Origin: Mammaliicoccus sciuri
Lineage (GTDB): Bacteria > Bacillota > Bacilli > Staphylococcales > Staphylococcaceae
Assembly: GCF_002901825.1 (NCBI RefSeq)
Contig: NZ_PPQD01000034.1
Coordinates: 252,545-316,544, forward strand
Length of the DNA: 64,000 nt
Reading direction: 5' to 3'
The position numbers and the translations under genes were made by a program. The notes beneath the pieces are model-generated. The model made no database searches. It was not told the origin of the DNA and worked only from the letters and a program-made list of their open reading frames with translations. This document shows, one piece after another, positions 38,208-49,962 of the stretch. The number at the start of each line of letters is the position of its first letter. Position 1 is the first letter of the stretch.

Positions 38208-38459
38208 TTAGTTAGCTTTTGACATTAAGCTTGATTTAATTCTATCAGCTTTATTTGAATGAATTAGATTGTTTTTAGAAGCTTTATCAACTTTTTTAAC
38301 AGCTAATGAAACTAATTCAGCTTTGTTTTCAGCATTGTTTTCGATTGCAGTTTTAGCAGCTTTAACAGCTGAACGCATATCATTTTTTTGTGAAATGTTA
38401 GCAGCGTCTTTCTTTTCTGTAACAGCAACGCGTTTAATAGCAGATTTAATGTTTGGCAT
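38208..38459 (-). CDS. rpsT: Small ribosomal subunit protein bS20
   Basis: Basic 83-residue protein that binds the 5' domain of 16S rRNA early in 30S assembly. It begins MPNIKSAIKRVAVTEKKDAA and ends KADRIKSSLMSKAN. ATG 38459 has AGGAGGTGA 5 nt upstream; the in-frame GTG at 38468 overlaps that site and is rejected. A single promoter and its own terminator make it monocistronic. The leader of about 50 nt has a small ATCAAA..TTTGAT hairpin. Confidence 0.96.
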   Translation of the reverse strand: MPNIKSAIKRVAVTEKKDAANISQKNDMRSAVKAAKTAIENNAENKAELVSLAVKKVDKASKNNLIHSNKADRIKSSLMSKAN

Positions 38460-38519
38460 GAGAGTCACCTCCTAAATATGTTGTCCGTGATCAAAGAATT
38501 TTTGATTGCAACAAAAAAT

Positions 38520-38548
38520 ATTTTATCAAATGTAGGGCATAAGTGCAA
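38520..38548 (-). promoter_or_regulatory. Promoter of rpsT
   Basis: Minus-strand TTGCAC (38548-38543), 17-bp spacer, TAAAAT (38525-38520) preceded by TGA, an extended -10. Start near 38513. Confidence 0.85.
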
Positions 38549-38693
38549 TGATTATTTACACATTCCTTATAAAGCATAACACTTTATTGATAGTTTGATA
38601 ATACGTTTGCATTTATTTCATAAAGACGGTATCATATCAAAGATGCGACTTACATTTAATACATGTAAAATTAACGAGAAAGTTGGAGTTCAA

Positions 38694-40517
38694 ATGGACA
38701 GAACTAAACGCCTAGAGCGCCAAAATAAAATTAGAAACTTTTCTATCATTGCTCATATTGACCATGGTAAATCTACGTTAGCTGATAGAATTTTGGAAAA
38801 TACTAAAAGTGTAGAATCACGTGATATGAAAGAACAATTATTAGATTCTATGGATCTTGAAAGAGAACGTGGTATAACAATCAAACTTAATGCTGTTAGA
38901 TTAAATTATACTGCTAAAGATGGGGAAACATATATCTTACATTTAATTGATACACCGGGGCATGTCGATTTTACATATGAAGTTTCAAGATCACTAGCAG
39001 CATGTGAAGGTGCGATTTTAGTTGTAGATGCTGCACAAGGTATCGAAGCACAAACGTTAGCGAACGTATATTTAGCTTTAGACAACGACTTAGAATTAAT
39101 ACCTGTTGTCAATAAAATTGATTTACCTGCAGCTGAACCTGAGCGTGTTAAACAAGAAATTGAAGATGTAATTGGTTTAGATGCAAGTGATGCAGTACTT
39201 GCAAGTGCTAAATCTAATATTGGAATTGAAGACATATTAGAGAAAGTTGTAGAAATGGTACCACCTCCAGAAGGTGATCCAGATAACCCACTACAAGCGC
39301 TTATTTTTGATTCTTCTTTTGATGCTTATAGAGGTGTAATTTCTTCTATACGTGTTGTTGAAGGTTCAGTTAAAGCTGGAGACAAAATTCAAATGATGTC
39401 TACAGGTAAGACATTTGAAGTTACTGAAGTGGGGATTAATACACCGAAACAACTTCCAGTTGATACGTTATCTGTCGGAGATGTAGGATACATTGTAGCT
39501 TCAATTAAAAATGTTGGAGATTCCAATGTTGGTGATACAATCACTTTAGCTGACAGACCTGCTGAGAAGCCTTTAAAAGGGTATAAAAAGATGAATCCAA
39601 TGGTATTCTGTGGATTATATCCAATCGATAATAGTAAATATAATGATTTAAGAGAAGCGCTTGAAAAGCTTCAACTTAATGATGCATCTTTAGAATTTGA
39701 AGCTGAAACTTCTCAAGCATTAGGCTTTGGTTTCAGAACAGGCTTCTTAGGTTTACTACACATGGAAATTATTCAAGAAAGAATTGAAAGAGAATTTAAT
39801 ATTGAACTTATTGCGACTGCACCATCAGTTATTTATGAATGTGAATTAACAGATGGCGAAAAATTACAAATTGATAACCCGTCACAATTTCCAGACCCAC
39901 AAAAAATCAACAGAATTTATGAACCATATGTTAAAGCAACAATGATGGTTCCGAATGATTATGTTGGTGCTGTAATGGAACTCTGTCAGAAAAAACGTGG
40001 TAACTTTAAGACGATGGATTATTTAGATGATATTCGTGTAAATATTATTTATGAAATTCCATTATCTGAAGTCGTATTTGATTTCTTTGATCAGTTGAAA
40101 TCGAATACGAAAGGTTATGCATCATTTGATTATGAATTAATCGGGTATCAAGAAAGTAAACTTGTAAAAATGGATATTTTATTAAATGGAGATAAAGTGG
40201 ATGCATTAAGCTTTATCGTCCATAAAGAGTTTGCATACGATAGAGGTAAAGCAATAGTAGATAAATTAAAAACATTAATCCCTAGACAACAATTTGAAGT
40301 ACCAGTTCAAGCAGCAATTGGTAATAAAATAGTAGCTCGAACAAACATTAAATCTATGGGTAAAAATGTTTTAGCAAAATGTTACGGTGGGGATATTAGC
40401 CGTAAACGTAAGTTACTTGAAAAACAAAAAGCAGGTAAAGCTAAGATGAAATCAGTAGGTAATGTGGAAATTCCACAAGATGCATTCTTAGCCGTGCTTA
40501 AAATGGATGAAGAATAA
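38694..40517 (+). CDS. lepA: Elongation factor 4 (LepA)
   Basis: Translational GTPase of 607 residues involved in 30S maturation and back-translocation. G1 is AHIDHGKST (about 19-27), G2 ERERGITI, G3 DTPGHVDF, G4 NKID. The C-terminal LepA-specific domain ends with [21 protein letters not shown] 38694 (GTTGGAG upstream) gives the usual length; a 33-codon longer in-frame start at 38595 lacks a ribosome binding site and reads like intergenic DNA. Confidence 0.96.
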   Translation: MDRTKRLERQNKIRNFSIIAHIDHGKSTLADRILENTKSVESRDMKEQLLDSMDLERERGITIKLNAVRLNYTAKDGETYILHLIDTPGHVDFTYEVSRSLAACEGAILVVDAAQGIEAQTLANVYLALDNDLELIPVVNKIDLPAAEPERVKQEIEDVIGLDASDAVLASAKSNIGIEDILEKVVEMVPPPEGDPDNPLQALIFDSSFDAYRGVISSIRVVEGSVKAGDKIQMMSTGKTFEVTEVGINTPKQLPVDTLSVGDVGYIVASIKNVGDSNVGDTITLADRPAEKPLKGYKKMNPMVFCGLYPIDNSKYNDLREALEKLQLNDASLEFEAETSQALGFGFRTGFLGLLHMEIIQERIEREFNIELIATAPSVIYECELTDGEKLQIDNPSQFPDPQKINRIYEPYVKATMMVPNDYVGAVMELCQKKRGNFKTMDYLDDIRVNIIYEIPLSEVVFDFFDQLKSNTKGYASFDYELIGYQESKLVKMDILLNGDKVDALSFIVHKEFAYDRGKAIVDKLKTLIPRQQFEVPVQAAIGNKIVARTNIKSMGKNVLAKCYGGDISRKRKLLEKQKAGKAKMKSVGNVEIPQDAFLAVLKMDEE

Positions 40518-40521
40518 TTTT

Positions 40522-40557
40522 GAAACAGCTGCATAATATGTAGCTGTTTCTATTTTT
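40522..40557 (+). terminator. Terminator after lepA
   Basis: GAAACAGCTGC (40522-40532) / GTAGCTGTTTC (40540-40550), 11 bp with one G.U pair, then TATTTTT. hemW starts 15 nt later and must have another promoter or rely on read-through. Confidence 0.82.
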
Positions 40558-40571
40558 AAAGGAGCGTTTAT

Positions 40572-41690
40572 ATGGCAAAAAGTGTATATATTCATATACC
40601 TTTCTGTGTGAGAATTTGTACTTATTGTGATTTTAATAAGTTCTATATTGCTAATCAGCCGGTAGATGAGTACTTAGATTGTTTGATAAAAGAGATGTCA
40701 ACGAGAAAAGATAAAGAAGTTGAGACAGTATTTGTAGGTGGAGGTACACCAACAGCATTATCTGAAGCACAACTTGAAAGATTACTTCAAGCTATTAACA
40801 ATTTATTTGTGATTACAAAAGAATATACTTTTGAAGCTAATCCAGATGAATTAACAGAAGCAAAAATAAAATTACTCAAACAATATGGTGTGAATAGATT
40901 ATCATTAGGTGTTCAAACATTTGATGATGAATTGTTAAAAGTATTAGGAAGAACTCATCATAGTGACGATATTGAAAAAGCAGTTACTTTATCTAGAAAA
41001 CATAAAATCCCTTCTGTAAGTTTAGATCTTATGTTTCACTTACCTGGTCAAACAATAGAACAATTTGATGATTCACTCAATAAAGCACTATCACTTGATG
41101 TAGATCATATTTCAAGTTATGCACTTATACTTGAACCAAAGACACAATTCTACAATTTATATAGAAAAGGGCGTTTAAAATTACCTAATGAAGATTTAGG
41201 TGAAGAAATGTATCAACATTTGAAAAAGAAATTAGCAGGCTCTACCCTTAATCAATATGAAATCTCTAACTTCTCGAAAGAAGGACATGAATCTCTTCAT
41301 AATAAAGTATATTGGAAAAATGAAGAATATTATGGTTTCGGTGCAGGTGCACATGGCTATATTAATGGTGTGCGCTATGGAAATATTAATCCGGTTAATC
41401 AATATATTAAGAAGTTAATGAATGGTAAAATGCCAGTATTGCAAAGTACAGAAGTTTCATTGAAAGAACAAATGGAAGAAGAAATGTTTCTTGGATTAAG
41501 AATGACAAAAGGTGTGTCCAAAACTAAATTCCAGAATAAATTTGACCAATCAATAGAAGATGTATTTGGTCAACATGTGAAAGAACTCATCGAACAAGAG
41601 TTACTACTGGATGAGAAAGACTATTTACGCCTAAGTAATCGCGGACAAATAATCGGAAATGAAGTGTTTGAGAAGTTTTTATTAAGCTAA
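40572..41690 (+). CDS. hemW: Radical SAM heme chaperone HemW
   Basis: Coproporphyrinogen-oxidase-like protein of 372 residues, now known as a heme chaperone for respiratory enzymes. The radical SAM cluster motif CVRICTYCDF (CxxxCxxC) is near 12-21, followed by VFVGGGTPTAL, and NRLSLGVQTFDD. The HemN-specific fourth cysteine is absent, which separates it from the true oxidase. Ribosome binding site AAAGGAGCG. The order lepA-hemW-hrcA is standard in firmicutes. Confidence 0.94.
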   Translation: MAKSVYIHIPFCVRICTYCDFNKFYIANQPVDEYLDCLIKEMSTRKDKEVETVFVGGGTPTALSEAQLERLLQAINNLFVITKEYTFEANPDELTEAKIKLLKQYGVNRLSLGVQTFDDELLKVLGRTHHSDDIEKAVTLSRKHKIPSVSLDLMFHLPGQTIEQFDDSLNKALSLDVDHISSYALILEPKTQFYNLYRKGRLKLPNEDLGEEMYQHLKKKLAGSTLNQYEISNFSKEGHESLHNKVYWKNEEYYGFGAGAHGYINGVRYGNINPVNQYIKKLMNGKMPVLQSTEVSLKEQMEEEMFLGLRMTKGVSKTKFQNKFDQSIEDVFGQHVKELIEQELLLDEKDYLRLSNRGQIIGNEVFEKFLLS

Positions 41691-41733
41691 AAATATGTAT
41701 TTAAAAAAGATATAAAAATTGAATGCTTTAACG

Positions 41734-41762
41734 TTGACTTTCTTTGACCAATTTGATAAATT
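41734..41762 (+). promoter_or_regulatory. Promoter of the hrcA-dnaK operon
   Basis: TTGACT (41734-41739), 17-bp spacer, TAAATT (41757-41762). Predicted start lies at the beginning of the CIRCE element. TATAAT at 41762-41767 is a possible alternative -10 with poorer spacing. Confidence 0.6.
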
Positions 41763-41766
41763 ATAA

Positions 41767-41793
41767 TTAGCACTTAGGAAGATAGAGTGCTAA
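41767..41793 (+). promoter_or_regulatory. CIRCE operator (HrcA binding site)
   Basis: TTAGCACTT-N9-GAGTGCTAA matches the CIRCE consensus TTAGCACTC-N9-GAGTGCTAA except one base in the left arm. It lies between the promoter and hrcA, so HrcA represses its own operon until heat stress. Confidence 0.95.
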
Positions 41794-41806
41794 TCGAGGT
41801 GATGAC

Positions 41807-42781
41807 ATGATTACTGAGAGGCAATTACAAATTTTGAATGTAATTGTTGAGGATTATGTTGAGTTAGGACAACCAATTGGTTCTAAGTCGATTATTGAAA
41901 GGCATCAATTGCCGATTAGTCCAGCGACAGTTAGAAATGAAATGAAACAATTAGAAGATTTGAACCTTCTTGAGAAGACGCATACGTCATCAGGTCGTAT
42001 TCCTTCTGAACAAGGAATTAAGTATTATGTTAATCAATTACTTGAGTCTAAATCTCAAAGTAAGAAAAGCTTAAATTGGTTTGAACATTTTCAAGATAAA
42101 AATCAATATGATGTAAACGCAATGCTTAAATGGTTAGCATTAGAAATTTCAAATCGATCACATTATACAACTGTAGTACTCGGACCTAATAAATTTTCAA
42201 GATTTATATTTGAAATTCATTTTGTGAGAGTCAGCCCAACTCATCTCATGGGCGTCATTGTATTTACTGATGGTTATGTAGAGAAAGTTCATATTCAAAT
42301 TCATGAATCTTTAAATCAATTACAGATTGAGAAATTTATGAACTACTTAAACCAGTATTTTAAGCAAAATACTTTAACTACAATGATAAAAACGTTAGAA
42401 TCATTATCGTTGTCATTCATTGATCATGAATTTATTAATAATTTTAAACAAGCGTTATTAACGCAAATTAATGATCATAATGAAGAAATGTTTCTAGGTG
42501 GTAAGATGCACCTAATTGATGCGTTAGATGTAACGAATGTATCTATGATTCAATCGATTTTAAAGTATCTTGAATCTGAACGTATCGCTCAATTTTTAAA
42601 TGAAACATCAAATGATTCGATAAGTGTCAAAATTGGACAGGAAATTAATAAAGATTTACATGGTATTTCAATTATTAGTACCAATTATGAAATTTCTGGT
42701 GATATAACTGGTCATTTAGCCGTTATTGGTCCAACTGCAATGCATTATAACAAAGTGATTCAACTTTTGAATCATTTTTAA
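41807..42781 (+). CDS. hrcA: Heat-inducible transcription repressor HrcA
   Basis: Repressor of class I heat-shock genes, 324 residues. Winged-helix domain 1-75 with MITERQLQILNVIVEDYVEL, QPIGSKSI and ISPATVRNEMKQLEDL; the central GAF-like region follows, ending with GHLAVIGPTAMHYNKVI. It needs GroEL to stay active, so stress titration of GroEL relieves repression. GAGGTGATG overlaps the ribosome binding site before ATG 41807. First gene of the hrcA-grpE-dnaK-dnaJ operon. Confidence 0.96.
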   Translation: MITERQLQILNVIVEDYVELGQPIGSKSIIERHQLPISPATVRNEMKQLEDLNLLEKTHTSSGRIPSEQGIKYYVNQLLESKSQSKKSLNWFEHFQDKNQYDVNAMLKWLALEISNRSHYTTVVLGPNKFSRFIFEIHFVRVSPTHLMGVIVFTDGYVEKVHIQIHESLNQLQIEKFMNYLNQYFKQNTLTTMIKTLESLSLSFIDHEFINNFKQALLTQINDHNEEMFLGGKMHLIDALDVTNVSMIQSILKYLESERIAQFLNETSNDSISVKIGQEINKDLHGISIISTNYEISGDITGHLAVIGPTAMHYNKVIQLLNHF

Positions 42782-42808
42782 ATAAGGAAAGAAAATGGAG
42801 GGCATGAA

Positions 42809-43396
42809 ATGACGGAAGAAAAGCAAAATGAACAATTCGATGAAACAAACGATCAAACTCAATCTGTCGCTACTGAAGAAGTAGAAGCAAATGAAACTGA
42901 AGAGAATGTTGAAGAGGTTGAGCAAGATAAAGTAGTCGAAATTCCGGAAGCTGAACTCGAACAACTTAAACAAAAAGCAAATGAAGAAGAAGAAAAATAC
43001 TTACGTTTATATGCTGAGTTTGAAAACTATAAACGTAGAATGAAACAAGAAGTAAGCATTACTAAAGATTATCAAGCACAACGTGTACTTACAGATGTAT
43101 TACCTGCGTTAGATAATATGGATCGTGCACTTAAACAAGAAGGTGAGTCTGAAGACTTCTTAACTTTCAAAAAAGGTGTAGACATGGTTTATAACGATTT
43201 ACTTAAATCATTAAAAGATAATGGTTTAGAAGAAATCGAATCATACAATCAACCATTCGATCCAAATGTACATCAAGCAGTTATGCAAGATAATAATCCT
43301 GACTTTGAATCAGGTGTTGTAACTGAAGAGTTACAAAGAGGATATAAATTGAAAGATCGTGTTTTAAGACCAGCAATGGTTAAAGTAAACGAATAA
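42809..43396 (+). CDS. grpE: Nucleotide exchange factor GrpE
   Basis: Co-chaperone of 195 residues that releases ADP from DnaK. A strongly acidic N-terminal tail (about 1-50) is followed by a long coiled coil ([23 protein letters not shown]) and a beta domain ending [18 protein letters not shown]. Ribosome binding site TGGAGGG. It follows hrcA by 27 nt and precedes dnaK by 44 nt. Confidence 0.96.
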   Translation: MTEEKQNEQFDETNDQTQSVATEEVEANETEENVEEVEQDKVVEIPEAELEQLKQKANEEEEKYLRLYAEFENYKRRMKQEVSITKDYQAQRVLTDVLPALDNMDRALKQEGESEDFLTFKKGVDMVYNDLLKSLKDNGLEEIESYNQPFDPNVHQAVMQDNNPDFESGVVTEELQRGYKLKDRVLRPAMVKVNE

Positions 43397-43422
43397 TGAA
43401 CTCGATGATTAATTAATAATAA

Positions 43423-45276
<1,854 letters not shown>

Positions 45277-45287
45277 TACTAATCATT

Positions 45288-45325
45288 AAAAAGTCAAAGT
45301 CAATGTGATTGGCTTTGACTTTTTT
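45288..45325 (+). terminator. Terminator hairpin between dnaK and dnaJ
   Basis: AAAAAGTCAAAGTCAAT (45288-45304) pairs with ATTGGCTTTGACTTTTT (45308-45324), a 17-bp stem with one G.U pair and a 3-nt loop, ending in T6. It lies inside the heat-shock operon, 46 nt before dnaJ. Confidence 0.85.
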
Positions 45326-45370
45326 AATTCATATACGTATTATAAATCAGTGTGTAAAGGAGAGATTACA

Positions 45371-46504
45371 TTGGCAAAAAGAGACTATTATGAAGTGCTT
45401 GGCGTTTCCAAAGATGCTTCTAAAGATGAAATAAAAAAAGCTTATCGTAAATTATCAAAAAAGTACCATCCTGATATCAATCAAGAAGAAGGTGCTGACG
45501 CAAAGTTTAAAGAAATTTCAGAAGCATATGAAGTGCTAAGCGATGAAAACAAACGTGCGCAATACGACAGATTCGGTCATAGTGGTCCGCAACAAGGTTT
45601 CGGTGGATCACAAGGGTTTGGAGGACAAGACTTCTCTGGATTCGGTGGCTTTGAAGATATATTCGGATCATTCTTTGGTGGCGGTGGCGCTAGAAGAGAT
45701 CCTAACGCTCCAAGACAAGGTGATGACTTACAATATAGCATGACATTAACATTTGAAGAAGCTGTATTTGGTACTGAAAAAGATATTACAGTTCGTAAAG
45801 ATGTGGAATGTGAAACTTGTCATGGTAATGGTGCTAAACCTGGCACTAATAAAAAAACTTGTACGTACTGTAACGGACAAGGTCATGTAACAGTTGAACA
45901 AAATACAATTCTAGGTAGAATGCAAACACAAAAAGTTTGTCCTGAATGTGAAGGTTCTGGACAAGTATTTGAAGAAAAATGTTCAGATTGTCATGGTAAA
46001 GGAACTCAAAACAAAAAAGTTACAATCAAAGTGAAAGTACCTGAAGGTGTAGATAACGACCAACAAATTCGCTTAGCTGGTAAAGGTGGTCCAGGTATAA
46101 ATGGTGGACCTGCAGGCGATTTATATGTTGTATTCAGAGTGAAACCACACAGTAAATTTAGACGTGATGGAGACAATATCTTCTATGATTTAAATCTATC
46201 ATTCCCTCAAGCAGCACTTGGTGATGAAATTACTGTTCCTACATTAACTGGCAATGTATCATTAACCGTTCCAGCAGGTACGCAAACTGGTAAACAATTT
46301 AGATTGAGAGAAAAAGGTGTTCAAAACGTTCATGGTTACGGTAAAGGTGATTACTTTGTAACTGTAAAAGTTGTAACACCAGATAAAATGACTGAAAGAC
46401 AAGAAGAACTATTACGTGAGTTTGCAGAAATAGGTGGAGAAACAATTACAGAACAACCATCAAGCTTTAAAGACAGAGCCAAAAAGTTTTTTAAAGGAGA
46501 ATAG
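45371..46504 (+). CDS. dnaJ: Co-chaperone DnaJ (Hsp40)
   Basis: Co-chaperone of 377 residues that stimulates DnaK ATPase. J domain at 1-70 with the HPD motif in KKYHPDINQ; a Gly/Phe-rich region; four CxxCxGxG zinc repeats ([32 protein letters not shown]); and the C-terminal substrate domains. The start is TTG 45371 with AAAGGAGAG 6-8 nt upstream. A longer in-frame start at 45305 lies in the terminator hairpin and is rejected. Confidence 0.96.
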   Translation: MAKRDYYEVLGVSKDASKDEIKKAYRKLSKKYHPDINQEEGADAKFKEISEAYEVLSDENKRAQYDRFGHSGPQQGFGGSQGFGGQDFSGFGGFEDIFGSFFGGGGARRDPNAPRQGDDLQYSMTLTFEEAVFGTEKDITVRKDVECETCHGNGAKPGTNKKTCTYCNGQGHVTVEQNTILGRMQTQKVCPECEGSGQVFEEKCSDCHGKGTQNKKVTIKVKVPEGVDNDQQIRLAGKGGPGINGGPAGDLYVVFRVKPHSKFRRDGDNIFYDLNLSFPQAALGDEITVPTLTGNVSLTVPAGTQTGKQFRLREKGVQNVHGYGKGDYFVTVKVVTPDKMTERQEELLREFAEIGGETITEQPSSFKDRAKKFFKGE

Positions 46505-46507
46505 CCT

Positions 46508-47440
46508 GTGAATTGGATTGAGTATTCTATCATGATAAATAGCGAAGCAGAACCAGAAGTTACAGCATTGTTAAATGAATTAGGTGCAAATGGTGTCGTA
46601 ATTGAAGATTCAGCAGAATTAAAGAAAGAACATACAGACGTATACGGTGAGATTTATGAATTAAATCCCGCAGATTATCCTGATCATGATATTAGGGTCA
46701 AATGTTATTTTAATGAATTAGTATTTACGGATCAATTAGAACAAGAAATTCAAGAAACTATTGCAAATGTAAATGGCATCCAGTCAGAAATTTTATCGTT
46801 TGAGAAGACGATTATTAAAGAATCAGATTGGGAAAATGAATGGAAAAATTATTTCCATCCGTTTAAAGCTTCTGAAAGATTTGCGATTGTTCCGAGTTGG
46901 GAACAAGAAGGATATCAAAATAACGAAGGTGATCTTTGCATCAAACTGGATCCAGGTATGGCTTTTGGTACAGGTGACCACCCAACAACAAGTATGTGTT
47001 TAAGACATATAGAAGAGGTTGTACAACCTCAACACAAAGTGATTGATGTTGGTACAGGTTCAGGTATTCTAAGCATAGCTTGTCATTTACTAGGGGTAAA
47101 CGACATTAAAGCGGTGGATTTAGATGATTTAGCAATTAAAGTTGCTAAAGAAAACTTTGAAATCAATGATTGTGAGAAAGATATCATCGCAGATACTGGC
47201 AATTTGCTTACTGAAGAAACAGAACAATATGACGTGATTATTGCAAATATATTAGCGCATATTATTGATTTAATGATAGAAGATAGTTATGAAAGATTGA
47301 ATGATAATGGCTACTTTATTACTTCAGGCATTATTGAAGAAAAATCCGATGAAATAATTGAAAAACTACAAAATACTGGTTATACTATCGAAAAAGTACT
47401 ACGTGAAGATGGTTGGGTTTCAATACGAGCTAGAAAGTAG
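46508..47440 (+). CDS. prmA: Ribosomal protein L11 methyltransferase PrmA
   Basis: SAM-dependent methyltransferase of 310 residues that trimethylates uL11. N-terminal recognition domain (about 1-75), then PGMAFGTGDHPTTSMCL, SAM motif VIDVGTGSGILSIACHLLG and the catalytic motif NILAHII. The start is GTG 46508 with AAAGGAG at 46493-46499 at the end of dnaJ. The dnaJ-prmA-rsmE order is common in firmicutes. Confidence 0.95.
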   Translation: MNWIEYSIMINSEAEPEVTALLNELGANGVVIEDSAELKKEHTDVYGEIYELNPADYPDHDIRVKCYFNELVFTDQLEQEIQETIANVNGIQSEILSFEKTIIKESDWENEWKNYFHPFKASERFAIVPSWEQEGYQNNEGDLCIKLDPGMAFGTGDHPTTSMCLRHIEEVVQPQHKVIDVGTGSGILSIACHLLGVNDIKAVDLDDLAIKVAKENFEINDCEKDIIADTGNLLTEETEQYDVIIANILAHIIDLMIEDSYERLNDNGYFITSGIIEEKSDEIIEKLQNTGYTIEKVLREDGWVSIRARK

Positions 47441-47445
47441 GAGAA

Positions 47446-48198
47446 ATGATGCAAAGATATTTCTTACAAGAAAACGCTGAGTTAAATCAGCGTTTTTTTA
47501 TACATAATACGGATGATATACATCATATTAAAAATGTTATGCGCAAAAGTGTCGATCAAGAAATTATATTAACTTTTGAAGATCAAAAGTCGTTAATTTC
47601 AAAAATTATTGCTTTTCATGACGATAGCATTGAGTTAGAAACGGTAGAAGACATTACAAGACAAACGGAACTACCAGTTGATATAACGATTGCGAGTGGG
47701 CTTATTAAAGGCGATAAATATGAATGGTTGCTTCAAAAAGCAACTGAAATGGGTGCCCATCATTTTATTGCTGTCCAATCTGAAAGATCTATTGTTAAAT
47801 TAGACGAGAAAAAAATATCTAAAAAATTAGATAGATGGCAAAAAATTGTTAAAGAAGCTAGTGAACAAAGTATGAGACTTACAATACCAAGTATAAAGTA
47901 TAAGTCGAATTTTAAATCAATTTATGATAATATGAATGAATATGATTATGTAATAATAGCTTATGAAGAAGAAGCTAAAAGTGGGGGAACAAGCAAATTT
48001 CATCAAATTGGTTCTAACCTTAAACATGGACAAAAGGTTTTAATGATATTTGGACCAGAAGGTGGATTAACTGAAAATGAAGTTAATCTTTATGATGATG
48101 CTATTAAGGTGAGTTTAGGACCTAGAATATTAAGAGCTGAAACCGCTCCATTGTATGCTTTAGCTGCTTTAAGCTATCAATTAGAATTAATGAGGTGA
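47446..48198 (+). CDS. rsmE: 16S rRNA m3U1498 methyltransferase RsmE
   Basis: SPOUT-class methyltransferase of 250 residues. N-terminal PUA-like domain, then the knotted domain with LIKGDKYEWLLQKATEMGAHHFIAV, the SAM-binding IFGPEGGLTENEV and LGPRILRAETAPLYALAAL. Ribosome binding site AGGAGAA is 4-7 nt upstream of tandem ATGs (47446, 47449). It is followed 6 nt later by mtaB. Confidence 0.95.
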   Translation: MMQRYFLQENAELNQRFFIHNTDDIHHIKNVMRKSVDQEIILTFEDQKSLISKIIAFHDDSIELETVEDITRQTELPVDITIASGLIKGDKYEWLLQKATEMGAHHFIAVQSERSIVKLDEKKISKKLDRWQKIVKEASEQSMRLTIPSIKYKSNFKSIYDNMNEYDYVIIAYEEEAKSGGTSKFHQIGSNLKHGQKVLMIFGPEGGLTENEVNLYDDAIKVSLGPRILRAETAPLYALAALSYQLELMR

Positions 48199-48204
48199 AT
48201 AAAA

Positions 48205-49551
48205 TTGGCTACAGTAGCGTTCCATACGTTAGGTTGTAAAGTAAACCATTATGAAACTGAAGCAATTTGGCAATTATTTAAGGAAAATGATTACGAAAGA
48301 GTAGATTTTGAAACGAACGCTGACGTCTTTATCATTAATACTTGTACAGTAACAAATACAGGTGACAAGAAGAGTAGACAAGTGATTAGAAGAGCAATAC
48401 GTAAAAATCCAGATGCAGTTGTTTGTGTAACGGGTTGTTACGCTCAAACATCTCCTGCAGAAATTATGGCAATTCCGGGCGTTGATATTGTTGTAGGTAC
48501 TCAAGATAGACATAAACTTATTTCTTATATTGAGGACTATAAACAAAGTAGACAACCTATTAATGGTGTAGGTAATATTATGAAAAATAGAAAGTATGAA
48601 GAATTAGAAGTTCCATACTTTACTGACAGAACACGTGCATCATTAAAAATTCAAGAAGGCTGTAATAATTTCTGTACTTTCTGTATCATTCCTTGGGCAA
48701 GAGGGTTAATGAGATCAAGAGATCCTGAACAAGTTGTAAGCCAAGCAACGACACTTGTAAATTCAGGATATAAAGAAATTGTTTTAACAGGTATTCATAC
48801 AGGTGGATATGGTGAAGATTTAAAAGATTATAACTTGGCGCAATTATTAAGAGATTTAGAACAAGTTGAAAATCTTGAAAGAATTCGTATTTCATCTATA
48901 GAAGCAAGCCAGCTTACAGATGAAGTTATTGATGTTATTGATAAATCAACTAAAGTTGTGAGACATCTTCATATACCATTACAATCAGGTTCTGATACTG
49001 TATTGAAACGCATGAGAAGAAAATATACGATGGCACACTTCTCAGAAAGATTACAAAAATTGCATAAAGCTTTACCAGGTTTAGCAGTTACAAGTGACGT
49101 AATTGTTGGATTCCCTGGTGAAACTGAAGAAGAATTCCAAGAAACATATGACTTCATTGTTAAACATCAATTTTCTGAATTACACGTGTTCCCTTATTCT
49201 ATGAGAACAGGAACACCAGCAGCTAGAATGACAGATCAAATTGATGAAGAAGTAAAAAATGAACGCGTACATCGTTTAATTGAATTATCAAATCAATTAG
49301 CTAAAGATTATGCTTCTAAATTTGATCAAACTGTATTAGAAGTGATTCCTGAAGAAAAAGGTTCTACAGATGGTAAACTTGTTGGATATGCAGATAATTA
49401 CATGAAGATTGAATTTGAAGGCGATGAATCATTAATTGGAGAGTTAGTGAAAGTGAAAGTTGTCACACCAGGTTATCCTATCAATAAAGGTAAACTTGTA
49501 AAAGTTGTAGATCATGCAACAAATAAAGACGAAAGATTAGTTGCATATTAA
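48205..49551 (+). CDS. mtaB: tRNA t6A37 methylthiotransferase MtaB
   Basis: Radical SAM methylthiotransferase of 448 residues that turns t6A37 into ms2t6A. The N-terminal UPF0004 domain has three cluster cysteines (HTLGCKVN, INTCTVTN, VTGCYAQ). The radical SAM site is EGCNNFCTFCIIPWARG, and a C-terminal TRAM domain follows. The start is TTG 48205 after GAGGTGA. It modifies the same nucleotide family as tcdA at the other end of the window. Confidence 0.95.
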   Translation: MATVAFHTLGCKVNHYETEAIWQLFKENDYERVDFETNADVFIINTCTVTNTGDKKSRQVIRRAIRKNPDAVVCVTGCYAQTSPAEIMAIPGVDIVVGTQDRHKLISYIEDYKQSRQPINGVGNIMKNRKYEELEVPYFTDRTRASLKIQEGCNNFCTFCIIPWARGLMRSRDPEQVVSQATTLVNSGYKEIVLTGIHTGGYGEDLKDYNLAQLLRDLEQVENLERIRISSIEASQLTDEVIDVIDKSTKVVRHLHIPLQSGSDTVLKRMRRKYTMAHFSERLQKLHKALPGLAVTSDVIVGFPGETEEEFQETYDFIVKHQFSELHVFPYSMRTGTPAARMTDQIDEEVKNERVHRLIELSNQLAKDYASKFDQTVLEVIPEEKGSTDGKLVGYADNYMKIEFEGDESLIGELVKVKVVTPGYPINKGKLVKVVDHATNKDERLVAY

Positions 49552-49570
49552 TATTCATAACAAATGATTA

Positions 49571-49599
49571 TTGACTTAAAAAATGACTTATTTTATAAT
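49571..49599 (+). promoter_or_regulatory. Promoter of rpsU
   Basis: TTGACT (49571-49576), 17-bp spacer, TATAAT (49594-49599). Start near 49606. Confidence 0.88.
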
Positions 49600-49606
49600 G
49601 TTTAAG

Positions 49607-49629
49607 TACATAGTAATATATACTATGTA
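49607..49629 (+). promoter_or_regulatory. Perfect inverted repeat at the 5' end of the rpsU transcript
   Basis: TACATAGTA-ATATA-TACTATGTA, 9-bp arms, placed at +1 to +24 of the predicted transcript. It may be an operator, an mRNA-stabilising 5' hairpin, or a regulatory RNA site. Confidence 0.7.
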
Positions 49630-49675
49630 AATGACATATAAAGCTTTGTTGATATTTGGAGGGAGGGAAATACAG

Positions 49676-49852
49676 ATGTCTAAAACAGTAGTTCGTAAAA
49701 ACGAATCAATCGAAGATGCATTACGTCGCTTCAAACGTACAGTTTCAAAAAGCGGTACGATTCAAGAAGTGCGTAAACGTGAGTTCTATGAAAAACCAAG
49801 CGTTAAGCGTAAGAAGAAATCAGAAGCAGCACGTAAACGTAAATTTAAATAA
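49676..49852 (+). CDS. rpsU: Small ribosomal subunit protein bS21
   Basis: Highly basic 58-residue protein of the 30S platform near the anti-Shine-Dalgarno. It begins [20 protein letters not shown] and ends in a Lys/Arg-rich tail. The ATG at 49676 has GGAGGGAGGG about 8 nt upstream; longer in-frame readings are rejected. In B. subtilis yqeY follows rpsU; here a terminator follows and no yqeY is present. Confidence 0.96.
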   Translation: MSKTVVRKNESIEDALRRFKRTVSKSGTIQEVRKREFYEKPSVKRKKKSEAARKRKFK

Positions 49853-49924
49853 TTAATTTTTTATTGAACTCCCTCAATGAATATTAATTAATTATAATGA
49901 ACAATATTTAACGTTGAACGTCAT

Positions 49925-49962
49925 AAAGAACACATAAACGATATCGTTTATGTGTTCTTTTA
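49925..49962. terminator. Terminator after rpsU
   Basis: Perfect 36-bp palindrome centred at 49942/49943 (AAAGAACACATAAACGAT and its complement), ending in T3AT3; it can act in both directions. Confidence 0.85.

Noticed and set aside
38595-38693. Longer lepA start at TTG 38595
   Set aside because: No ribosome binding site, and the extra residues do not resemble LepA; ATG 38694 gives the family length.
45305-45370. Longer dnaJ start at 45305
   Set aside because: It would begin inside a terminator hairpin; TTG 45371 has AAAGGAGAG correctly placed and starts the J domain.
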